DNA of 9,497 nt from Xanthobacteraceae bacterium (GTDB taxonomy: Bacteria; Pseudomonadota; Alphaproteobacteria; Rhizobiales; Xanthobacteraceae). A program made the translations under genes and the position numbers. The DNA lies in NCBI GenBank assembly GCA_030043285.1, contig JASHXZ010000109.1, positions 1 to 9,497 of the forward strand, in the 5' to 3' direction. Position 1 is the first letter of the stretch, and every line of letters starts with the position of its first letter. A model generated the notes under the pieces. It searched no databases and was not told the origin of the DNA. It worked only from the letters and a program-made list of their open reading frames with translations. Positions 1-5,645 of this stretch are shown piece after piece.

Positions 1-1072
1 TGTTCGGCCCGCCCATGCGGCTGGAGCGGCCGGCGGCGAGCACCACGGCGGCGATGGCGCGGCCGGTTTTGGCCGGTTCGTCGCGCGGCTGCGGCCGTGT
101 CACGATTTCCATCAGGAGGCCGCCGACGCCGAGCCCGGTAATGTCCTCGCGTCCGACCGGCAGGCCGGCCAAAAGACGCATCAGTACCCAGTCAAAGCCA
201 TTCTCCTTTGGGCTGCGGGCGCAGCCCGGCGCGCCAAGCACCGGGTGGCCGGCGGCGTCGCCGATCATCAGCAGATTGCCGGGATCGACCGGCATGCCGA
301 AATGCACGATGCGGCCGCCGATCGCTTCCACCGCGGTCGGAATGACATCGCGGCGGTCGGCAATCGCCGAGGCGCCGAACACGATGGCGAGCTCGGCGCC
401 GTCCTTGAGCACTTCGTCGAGGGCGCGGGCGAGCGCGGCGCGCTCGTGCGGCACACGGCGCTCGGCGACGATCGTCGCGCCAGCCGGTGCCAACCTCTCG
501 GCAGTGATCTTCAGCGTCTTGTCGATCACCTTCGGCGACAGGCCCGGCAGGATGGTCGAGACCACGCCGACTTTGCGTATGCGGTAGGGCGCCACGCGCA
601 GCAGCGGTTTTGGTACGCCGGCGAGCGCGGCGTCGCGCGCCGCCTTGCCGATCGCGAACGGAATGATCTTCACCGTTGCGATCATTTCGCCGGCGACCAC
701 CGGCTTATAGGCAGGCAGCGTGGCGAAGGTGATCGCCTCGTCGATCCGGTTGAGCCGGTCGACGATGTCCTTGTCGACCACCAGCACGCCGGCATTCTGC
801 GCGAACAGATTGGCGCGGCCGGTAAATGCGCGATCGACATGGACGCCTTCGCCCGCCACCGCTTTGGCAATGTCTGCGGCAGCCGCGTCTTCCGAAACAT
901 CACCCGGCTCGAGCCGGGCCACGACAATGTCCTTGATGCCGGCGGCCTCGAGCGCGGCGACCTCGGCGGCGCCGATCAGCGTGCCTTTCTTGAGCACCAG
1001 CGTGCCCTGCCGGATGGTATGGACGGCGGTCGCGCCGAGCGCATCTTTGGGCGCCACCGCGCCGAACTTCAT
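1..1072 (-). CDS. Molybdopterin-binding / MobA-MocA-like nucleotidyltransferase fusion protein (partial, C-terminus off the left edge)
   Basis: This probably makes or handles the nucleotide form of the molybdenum cofactor for an enzyme of the xanthine dehydrogenase family; the step would be cytoplasmic. 357 codons are visible. Residues about 165-285 look like a MoeA/MoaB-type molybdopterin-binding fold (TILPGLSPKVIDKT at 173-186, then VFGASAIADRRDVIP and the glycine-rich PVDPGNLLMIGD). Residues 342-357 begin a second domain with VVLAAGRSSRMGGPN, the nucleotide-binding signature of MobA/MocA-like transferases. The LAAGxSSRMG form is closer to MocA (CTP-using, molybdopterin cytosine dinucleotide) than to MobA, so cytidylyltransferase activity is my inference. 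The ATG start overlaps the stop of the XdhC gene in an ATGA, with no clear Shine-Dalgarno, so translation is probably coupled. The rest of the transferase domain lies outside the window. Confidence 0.88.
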   Translation of the reverse strand, partial: MKFGAVAPKDALGATAVHTIRQGTLVLKKGTLIGAAEVAALEAAGIKDIVVARLEPGDVSEDAAAADIAKAVAGEGVHVDRAFTGRANLFAQNAGVLVVDKDIVDRLNRIDEAITFATLPAYKPVVAGEMIATVKIIPFAIGKAARDAALAGVPKPLLRVAPYRIRKVGVVSTILPGLSPKVIDKTLKITAERLAPAGATIVAERRVPHERAALARALDEVLKDGAELAIVFGASAIADRRDVIPTAVEAIGGRIVHFGMPVDPGNLLMIGDAAGHPVLGAPGCARSPKENGFDWVLMRLLAGLPVGREDITGLGVGGLLMEIVTRPQPRDEPAKTGRAIAAVVLAAGRSSRMGGPN

Positions 1073-1800
1073 GACGCGACCCGCGCGTGGGCAGGGGCCG
1101 GTGCTGCCGCCGGCTCGGCTTCGCCTTCTTCGCGCAGCCGTTCCGTGATCTCGCCCATGATGGCGACGGCGATCTCGGCCGGCGAGATGGCGCCGATGTC
1201 GAGCCCGATCGGCGCATGGATGCGGGCAATGTCGGCGTCGCTCAAGCCCTGCTCCTTGAGCCTGGCGACGCGGCGCGCATGCGTCTTCTTCGAGCCGAGC
1301 GCGCCGATATAGAAGCAATCGCGCGACAGCGCGTGGGTGAGCGCGGGGTCGTCGATCTTCGGATCGTGGGTCAGCGCCACGAACGCCGTGTAGTGATCGA
1401 TGCCGAGCGGCGGCAGCGCCTTGTCGGGCCACTCGGCAATCACCTTGACGTCGGGAAAGCGCTCGATCGAGGCGAACGCGGTGCGTGGGTCGACGATGGT
1501 CACGTCATAGCCGAGCAGTTTGGCGACCGGCGCCAAGGTCTGGCTGATGTGGACTGCGCCGGTAATGACGAGCTGCGGCGCCGGCACGTAAGCCGTGAGA
1601 AAGACGCGGCCCTCGGGGCTGTCCACCATGCCGCTTTTGCCGGTGCGCAGGCGCTCGGCAAGGGCCGCGCGCAGCGAATCCTTGGCGATCTCGGCGGCCT
1701 TGACTAGGCGCTCTTTGCCGCTTGCCACATCGGTGACCACGATGGCGGCGCGGCGTGCGGCGCGCTCGGCGTTGAGGGTGGTGAGAAGATCTAATTTCAT
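1069..1800 (-). CDS. XdhC/CoxI-family protein, C-terminal Rossmann domain
   Basis: 243-residue accessory protein for maturing a molybdenum hydroxylase. Known XdhC-family proteins bind the molybdenum cofactor and help its sulfuration and insertion into xanthine dehydrogenase-like enzymes. Visible motifs: Rossmann-type GAVHISQTLA (81-90), VDPRTAF (103-109), LTHDPKIDDPAL (143-154), YIGALGSKKTHARR (164-177), and the conserved tail IHAPIGLDIGA...SPAEIAVAI (194-214). The end (about 224-243) is low-complexity and rich in Ala, Pro and Glu. The N-terminal XdhC domain with the SGGC motif is absent here and is encoded by the gene just upstream. I chose the ATG at 1800 because the frame further upstream only reads through the heptad repeat. 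Its Shine-Dalgarno is weak (GAGAC). It overlaps the next gene by ATGA. Confidence 0.9.
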   Translation of the reverse strand: MKLDLLTTLNAERAARRAAIVVTDVASGKERLVKAAEIAKDSLRAALAERLRTGKSGMVDSPEGRVFLTAYVPAPQLVITGAVHISQTLAPVAKLLGYDVTIVDPRTAFASIERFPDVKVIAEWPDKALPPLGIDHYTAFVALTHDPKIDDPALTHALSRDCFYIGALGSKKTHARRVARLKEQGLSDADIARIHAPIGLDIGAISPAEIAVAIMGEITERLREEGEAEPAAAPAPAHARVAS

Positions 1801-1813
1801 CGGTGTCTCATAT

Positions 1814-1906
1814 CGCGAATAGCCAATGGTGATGAGCGAAATGGCGAGTGGCGAATGGCGAAGCGAGCTGGCCTCATTCGCCGTTCGCCATTCGCCATCC
1901 GCGATC
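1814..1906. repeat. Heptad-armed inverted repeat between the two XdhC genes
   Basis: An intergenic hairpin built from a 7-base motif (GGCGAAT on the left, ATTCGCC on the right). Arms 1841-1862 and 1877-1898 match as inverted repeats at 20 of 22 positions around a 14-base loop. Degenerate heptads continue to the left as far as about 1814. Both mismatches are G-T, so they wobble-pair in plus-strand RNA but become C-A in the minus-strand operon transcript. The element fills almost the whole gap between the XdhC genes. Confidence 0.85.
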
Positions 1907-1909
1907 TTT

Positions 1910-2233
1910 CTACTCCACTTTCTCCACAAACACCCGAATGGTGCCGCCGCAGGACAGGCCGACCTTCCAGGCGGTCTCGTCGGCGACGCCGAATTCCAGC
2001 ATTTTGGGCTTGCCGCTTTCGATCACATCGAGCGCTTCGGTGACCACCGCACCCTCGACGCAGCCCCCGGACACCGAGCCCAGAAAATTGCCCTCGCCGT
2101 CGATGACGAGATTGGAGCCGACCGGACGCGGCGCCGAACCCCAGGTCTCCACCACAGTGGCGAGCGCGACTTCGCGGCCGCCTTTGCGCCAATCCTCGGC
2201 GGCTTTGAGGATGTCGTCATTGGTCGAGAGCAT
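1910..2233 (-). CDS. XdhC/CoxI-family protein, N-terminal domain only
   Basis: 107-residue protein matching only the N-terminal XdhC_CoxI domain. Conserved features are VVETWGSAPRPVGSNLVI (27-44), LGSVSGGCVEGAVV (51-64) with Cys58, and GLSCGGTIRVFVE (92-104) with Cys95. In single-chain XdhC proteins this domain precedes the Rossmann domain; here the two are separate neighbouring genes, so the products probably work together in molybdenum-cofactor maturation. The ATG at 2233 is preferred over an in-frame ATG at 2260 because GGAG lies 7 bases before it and because the 2260 codon lies in the arm of a palindromic repeat. The gene sits between the CoxE-like gene and the second XdhC gene. The two cysteines could be cofactor or metal ligands, which is inference. 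Confidence 0.88.
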   Translation of the reverse strand: MLSTNDDILKAAEDWRKGGREVALATVVETWGSAPRPVGSNLVIDGEGNFLGSVSGGCVEGAVVTEALDVIESGKPKMLEFGVADETAWKVGLSCGGTIRVFVEKVE

Positions 2234-2254
2234 ATGCAGTCTCCATCCCTCCGA

Positions 2255-2340
2255 TGTCATGGCCCGCGGAGGCGGGCCATCCAGTAATCACCGACACTCG
2301 CCTGCGACTACTGGATCGTCCGCTTGCGCGGACGATGACA
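2255..2340. repeat. Cloverleaf-like palindromic element, copy 1
   Basis: An 86-base intergenic element. Outer stem TGTCAT (2255-2260) pairs with ATGACA (2335-2340). Inside are hairpin 1 (GGCCCGC 2261-2267 with GCGGGCC 2272-2278), a middle stem (ATCCAGTA 2279-2286 with TACTGGAT 2309-2316, 22-base loop) and hairpin 2 (CGTCCGC 2317-2323 with GCGGACG 2328-2334). The AT dinucleotides at the joints are shared between neighbouring stems. It lies between the CoxE-like stop and the XdhC N-domain start. No T-run follows, so it is not a standard terminator. It has the same plan as the element at 3606-3683. Confidence 0.88.
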
Positions 2341-2363
2341 GGAAACGCCATCAATATAATCCC

Positions 2364-3611
2364 TCAAGCCACCTTCTGCATCCAAGCCTTGTTCTGCATC
2401 CAAGCCTTGTTCTGCATCCAAGCCTTGGGGTCGCCGGAGTGGCCGCGGCCGTGCTCCAGGGCCGCGACGAGGCCGGCCATCGATTCGAGATTGTGGATCG
2501 GGCGAAACTCGTCGACATGCGGCAGCATGGCGCGAATGCCGCGGGCGCGCGCCTCGAAGCCTTCGAAACGAAGCAGCGGATTGAGCCAGATCAGCCGGCG
2601 GCAGGAGCGGTGCAGGCGGTCGATCTCGAAAGCGAGCGTGTCGTCGGCGTCGCGCTCCAGCCCATCAGTGATCAGCAGCAGGACGGCGCCCTGGGTGAGC
2701 ACGCGGCGCGCCCACAATTTGTTGAAGACGCGCAGCGACGAGGCGATGCGTGTACCGCCCGACCAGTCGGGCACGCTGGCCGAGCAGGAGGCGAGCGCAT
2801 CGTCGGGGTCGCGCTCGCGCAGCGCGCGGGTGACATTGCTGAGCCGCGTGCCGAACAGGAAGGTGCTGACGCGGCGCCGCGTCTCGGTGAGCGCATGGAG
2901 GAAGTGCAGAAAGATGCGGCTGTACTGGCTCATCGAGCCGGAAATATCGAGCAGCGCAACGAGCGGCGGCGGCCTTGTTTTAGGTCCGATGAAGCGCAAG
3001 TCGATGAAATCGCCGCCGCCCTTCATGCTGGCGCGCAGCGTGCGGCGGATGTCGATCAGATGGCCGTGCGGGTGCGGCGCGAGCCGCCGCGTGCGCACCT
3101 CGGCGAGCGGCAGCACCAGGCGCTTCATCGCCGCCTTGGCGGCTTCGATCTCGGCGCTGGTCATCTGCGCAAAATCCTTGCGCTGCAGCACCTCGCGATC
3201 GGACACCGTCATGCGCGCGTCGAGCTCGACCTCGCGCTGCCGCTTGAGCTTGTCGTCGAGGCCGGCGAACAGCGCCTCGTGCACGCGGGTCGCGCCGGGC
3301 TGCGGCGCCTGCGGCGGGGCAGCGACCTGCGGCAGCATCATCGCCAGCATCTGATCGATATAGCCGCGGCGCCGGAAGAAGATGCGAAATGCCTGGTCGA
3401 ACAGCACCGAGTGCTCGTGACGCTTCACGAACACGGCGTGCAGCGTCCAGTAAAAATCTTCGCGCGTGCCGACGCCGGCAACCTCGAGCGCCTCAAGGGC
3501 ATCGAGCACCGCGCCCGGCCCGACCGGAATGCCGGCAGCGCGCAGCGCGCGGGCGAAATAGACGATGTTCTCGGCGAGCCGGCCGGTGGTTTGGCTCTCC
3601 GCACTCGTCAT
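2364..3611 (-). CDS. coxE: CoxE-like VWA-domain protein
   Basis: 415-residue protein with a C-terminal von Willebrand A domain, the CoxE family. In characterised CO dehydrogenase clusters CoxE acts with the AAA+ ATPase CoxD in post-translational maturation of the molybdenum-copper active site. The N-terminal helical region begins GRLAENIVYFARALRAAG. The VWA domain covers about 210-385, with a complete metal-site set: DISGSMS (Asp222, Ser224, Ser226), GGT (Thr287) and LLLITDG (Asp316). No signal peptide or membrane helix is visible, so it is cytoplasmic. The start at 3611 is the only sensible ATG; a further-upstream TTG lies inside the palindromic repeat and adds residues that are just translated repeat. 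No Shine-Dalgarno is visible, because a repeat arm occupies its place. The C-terminus carries three copies of an 18-base tandem repeat, giving a KAWMQN-type tail. Confidence 0.88.
   Translation of the reverse strand: MTSAESQTTGRLAENIVYFARALRAAGIPVGPGAVLDALEALEVAGVGTREDFYWTLHAVFVKRHEHSVLFDQAFRIFFRRRGYIDQMLAMMLPQVAAPPQAPQPGATRVHEALFAGLDDKLKRQREVELDARMTVSDREVLQRKDFAQMTSAEIEAAKAAMKRLVLPLAEVRTRRLAPHPHGHLIDIRRTLRASMKGGGDFIDLRFIGPKTRPPPLVALLDISGSMSQYSRIFLHFLHALTETRRRVSTFLFGTRLSNVTRALRERDPDDALASCSASVPDWSGGTRIASSLRVFNKLWARRVLTQGAVLLLITDGLERDADDTLAFEIDRLHRSCRRLIWLNPLLRFEGFEARARGIRAMLPHVDEFRPIHNLESMAGLVAALEHGRGHSGDPKAWMQNKAWMQNKAWMQKVA
2374..2427. repeat. Three perfect copies of an 18-base tandem repeat
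   Basis: The unit TTCTGCATCCAAGCCTTG occurs at 2374-2391, 2392-2409 and 2410-2427 without mismatch. It lies inside the last codons of the CoxE-like gene, is in frame (six codons per unit), and gives a repeated KAWMQN tail. Perfect identity suggests recent slippage or duplication. Confidence 0.95.
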
Positions 3612-3683
3612 TGCCGGGCTCGACCCGGCAATCCATGCAGCCAAGACGCAGCATGGATGCCCGGGTCAAGCCCGGGCATGACG
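3606..3683. repeat. Cloverleaf-like palindromic element, copy 2
   Basis: A 78-base element. Outer stem CGTCAT (3606-3611) pairs with ATGACG (3678-3683). Inside are hairpin 1 (TGCCGGG 3612-3618 with CCCGGCA 3624-3630), a middle stem (ATCCATGC 3631-3638 with GCATGGAT 3651-3658) and hairpin 2 (GCCCGGG 3659-3665 with CCCGGGC 3671-3677). It fills most of the CoxD-CoxE gap. The CAT of its left outer stem is, on the minus strand, the ATG start of the CoxE-like gene. Arm sequences differ from copy 1 but every pairing rule is the same. Confidence 0.9.
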
Positions 3684-3714
3684 AACGAATGTCGCGAGGA
3701 GGTGTGGCGCATGT

Positions 3715-4647
3715 CTATTCAGCCGCGCGCAGCTCGGCTTTGACTTCGTCGAGCAGCTCCTTGACCTTTGAGCCTTCCAACCGCGCAATGTCGTCCTGGT
3801 ATTTGAGCAGGACGCCAAGCGTGTCGGAAACGGTGGCGGGGTCGAGCGCGACCACGTCGAGCTCGGACAGCGCGCCAGCCCAATCGAGCGTTTCCGCCAC
3901 GCCGGGGGCTTTGAATAGATCCTGCTTGCGCAGCGCCTGCACGAAACCGACGATCTGCTCCGACAGCTTTTTGCCGACGCCCGGCACTTTTTTGCGCACG
4001 ATCGCAAGCTCGCGCTCGGCCGTGGGATAGCCGACCCAGTGATAGAGGCAGCGACGCTTGAGCGCGTCATGCACTTCGCGGGTGCGATTCGAGGTGATGA
4101 CGACGATCGGCGGCTGTGCCGCTTTCACGGTGCCGAGCTCCGGGATGGTCACCTGAAAGTCGGCTAAAACTTCGAGCAGGAAGGCTTCGAACGCTTCGTC
4201 GGTGCGGTCGATCTCGTCGATCAAGAGCACCGGCGCGCCGGCGGTGTCGGGATCGAGCGCCTGTAGGAGCGGGCGCTTGATCAAAAACCGCTCGGAGAAC
4301 ACGTCGTGCTCGAGCCGGGCGCGATCATGCTCGCCTTCGGCCTCGGCGACACGGATCGCGATCATTTGCGCCGCGTAATTCCATTCATACACCGCGGCGG
4401 CGACGTCGAGACCCTCGTAGCATTGCAGCCGGATCAGGCGGCGGCCGAGCGTCGACGACAACACCTTGGCGATCTCGGTCTTACCGACGCCGGCCTCGCC
4501 TTCGAGAAAAAGCGGCCGGCCCATGCGCAGCGCCAGATAGAGCACGGTGCCGAGCGAGCGGTCGCCGAGATAATCGGCCTCGGCCAACAGATCGACGGTG
4601 GCGTCGATCGAAGCCGGAAGTGGGCGCGGGTTTGTCGTCTCTTTCAC
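3715..4647 (-). CDS. coxD: CoxD-like MoxR-family AAA+ ATPase
   Basis: 310-residue AAA+ ATPase of the MoxR group, closest in style to CoxD. Such ATPases pair with VWA proteins as a chaperone-like machine; CoxD is needed for assembling the sulfur-bridged metal centre of CO dehydrogenase. Walker A is GEAGVGKT (50-57), Walker B is LLIDEID (141-147), sensor 1 is TSNRTRE (185-191), and the arginine-finger region is LKRRCLYHW (197-204). The LQCYEGLDVAAAVYEWN stretch after Walker A is typical of the CoxD group. The start is GTG, chosen because the conserved N-terminal segment begins directly after it and no ATG lies upstream in a sensible place; no clear Shine-Dalgarno is seen. It is the first gene of the minus-strand operon, with the CoxE-like gene following after about 100 bases filled mostly by a palindromic repeat. 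Confidence 0.9.
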   Translation of the reverse strand: MKETTNPRPLPASIDATVDLLAEADYLGDRSLGTVLYLALRMGRPLFLEGEAGVGKTEIAKVLSSTLGRRLIRLQCYEGLDVAAAVYEWNYAAQMIAIRVAEAEGEHDRARLEHDVFSERFLIKRPLLQALDPDTAGAPVLLIDEIDRTDEAFEAFLLEVLADFQVTIPELGTVKAAQPPIVVITSNRTREVHDALKRRCLYHWVGYPTAERELAIVRKKVPGVGKKLSEQIVGFVQALRKQDLFKAPGVAETLDWAGALSELDVVALDPATVSDTLGVLLKYQDDIARLEGSKVKELLDEVKAELRAAE

Positions 4648-4851
4648 TGCAATTCGCGGCCGTCAGACCGCCCCTTTCAAAACGCGAAAACCTCTCCGGA
4701 CGGCCGGAGAGGTCGGCCCAGCTGGCGGCGTCAGCCGCAGCAGCGGACCACCCCTTTAATGTAGCGTGTTGGCCGGCACATCCCAACCCTGTTTCGCGGC
4801 GCCGCAAAGTGGCATTTTGCGCGCCCTGGGGCAGGGTAGGAGGAGCCGATC
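4648..4851. other. Divergent intergenic region (CoxD-like operon / AhpD-like gene)
   Basis: 204 bases that must carry the plus-strand promoter, and probably the minus-strand one. Visible contents are the terminator-like hairpin, a bulged hairpin at about 4721-4741, and the AGGAGG ribosome binding site at the right end. I could not assign convincing -35/-10 boxes on either strand. Confidence 0.6.
4679..4713 (-). terminator. Terminator-like hairpin in the leader of the CoxD-like gene
   Basis: ACCTCTCCGG (4690-4699) and CCGGAGAGGT (4704-4713) form a perfect 10-base-pair stem with a 4-base loop. On the minus strand the stem is followed by TTTTCGCGTTTT, which resembles a weak intrinsic terminator. 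It sits 43-66 bases before the GTG of the CoxD-like gene and no minus-strand gene lies directly upstream. It could be an attenuator, or a stop for antisense transcripts from the right. A second, bulged hairpin lies just beyond (about 4721-4741). Confidence 0.5.
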
Positions 4852-5274
4852 ATGAGCGCACTTGGAAACGCACCCGGACGCGTCCTTGGACCGATCGAAT
4901 ACCGCGATGCCGAAAATCCGGCAGTCCGCGCAGTGTTCGACGACATCAAGCGGACGCGAAAAGTCGACGACGTGAACAATTTCTGGAAGTACCTGGCGCA
5001 CGATCCGGTGACGCTCAAGCGGACCTGGGAGAGCGTCAAAGAGGTCATGACGCCTGGGGCACTCGATGCGCTGACCAAGGAAATGATCTACCTCGCGGTC
5101 AGCGTGACCAATGGGTGTGGCTACTGCACCGCGAGCCACGGCGCCGGGGCGCGCAAGGCCGGTATGACCGAACAAATGTTCGGTGAGCTGATGGCCGTGG
5201 TCGGCATGGCGAACGAGACCAATCGCCTCGCCAATGGCTACCGGGTGCCGATCGATCCCGCCTTCGAACGGTAA
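4852..5274 (+). CDS. AhpD-like / carboxymuconolactone decarboxylase-family protein
   Basis: 140-residue protein of the AhpD-like superfamily. The active-site pattern is intact: Glu77, then Cys89-x-x-Cys92 and His96 in SVTNGCGYCTASHGAGARKAGM. The spacing (12 residues from Glu to the first Cys, 7 from that Cys to His) matches AhpD alkylhydroperoxidase, where these residues form a thiol relay. The likely role is therefore cytoplasmic thiol-disulfide or peroxide chemistry, not ring-lactone decarboxylation; the true substrate is unknown. Length is usual for a single-domain member. The ATG has a strong Shine-Dalgarno (AGGAGG, 4839-4844). It is divergent from the CoxD-like gene and convergent with the next gene, with only 23 bases between stops and no obvious terminator. 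Confidence 0.9.
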   Translation: MSALGNAPGRVLGPIEYRDAENPAVRAVFDDIKRTRKVDDVNNFWKYLAHDPVTLKRTWESVKEVMTPGALDALTKEMIYLAVSVTNGCGYCTASHGAGARKAGMTEQMFGELMAVVGMANETNRLANGYRVPIDPAFER

Positions 5275-5297
5275 AGGCGCGAGTTGGCTTAAGCGGC

Positions 5298-5645
5298 TCA
5301 GGGGTGGGTGGCCTTGTTGGCCGGCTGCGCATTGGGCGCGCCCGAGGCTCCGCCCGCTTGCGGTGCCGCGGCAACCTTGGGCGCCGTCCCAACGTTCTGC
5401 GCATTGGGTCCAGCACTGTTGAGCCCATAGAAAACGACAGCCAGAATGACGGCGGCAACGACCGCGACCAGCGTGATGGCGCCGCCGCCGAGCCGGCCGA
5501 CGCTCAATTGCAGCGCCGGATCGGGCTGCCTGCGCTCCTGCGACGACAGGCTCGCCGCCAATTGCTCCTCCGCCGAAGGCGCAGATTCCGGCGGGAACTT
5601 TGGCTGCTGATAGGCACTTCGGCTCGTATTCACTTCGCCGGCCAT
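5298..5645 (-). CDS. Small single-pass membrane protein, function unknown
   Basis: 115-residue protein whose family I do not recognise. Residues 1-50 are polar and rich in Ser, Pro, Gln and Glu (PPESAPSAEEQLAASL, SSQERRQPDP). Residues about 55-75 form one strong membrane helix (GAITLVAVVAAVILAVVFYGL). The rest (76-115) is low-complexity Ala, Gly, Pro, Asn and Gln. There is no N-terminal signal peptide and no cysteine. With charged residues before the helix, the N-terminus probably faces the cytoplasm and the flexible tail the periplasm, which is inference. The ATG at 5645 has a moderate GGAAG upstream. It is divergent from the c-di-GMP gene and shares with it an intergenic region carrying a CtrA-type site. 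Codon use and a sensible protein layout support a real gene. Confidence 0.75.
   Translation of the reverse strand: MAGEVNTSRSAYQQPKFPPESAPSAEEQLAASLSSQERRQPDPALQLSVGRLGGGAITLVAVVAAVILAVVFYGLNSAGPNAQNVGTAPKVAAAPQAGGASGAPNAQPANKATHP

Noticed and set aside
245..1707. Plus-strand open frames (245-1312 and 1087-1707) opposite the molybdopterin-binding and XdhC genes
   Set aside because: They are antisense shadows of conserved genes with no ribosome binding site or recognisable domain.
2255..2340. Intrinsic terminator between the CoxE-like and XdhC genes
   Set aside because: Stable stems are present but no T-run follows on either strand, and the element shares its full plan with the copy at 3606-3683.
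2374..2427. CRISPR-like array
   Set aside because: The 18-base units are directly adjacent without spacers and are coding, so this is a tandem duplication.
1848..3743. Long plus-strand open frame (631 codons) opposite the CoxE-like and XdhC genes
   Set aside because: It runs through three intergenic repeats and lies antisense to genes with clear family motifs; its composition (Arg, His, Asp, Gln rich) is typical of a GC-rich shadow frame.
3697..3743. AGGAGG followed by an ATG at 3711 on the plus strand, coding 10 residues
   Set aside because: It lies in and against the 3' end of the CoxD-like gene, is only 10 codons long, and looks like a chance match.
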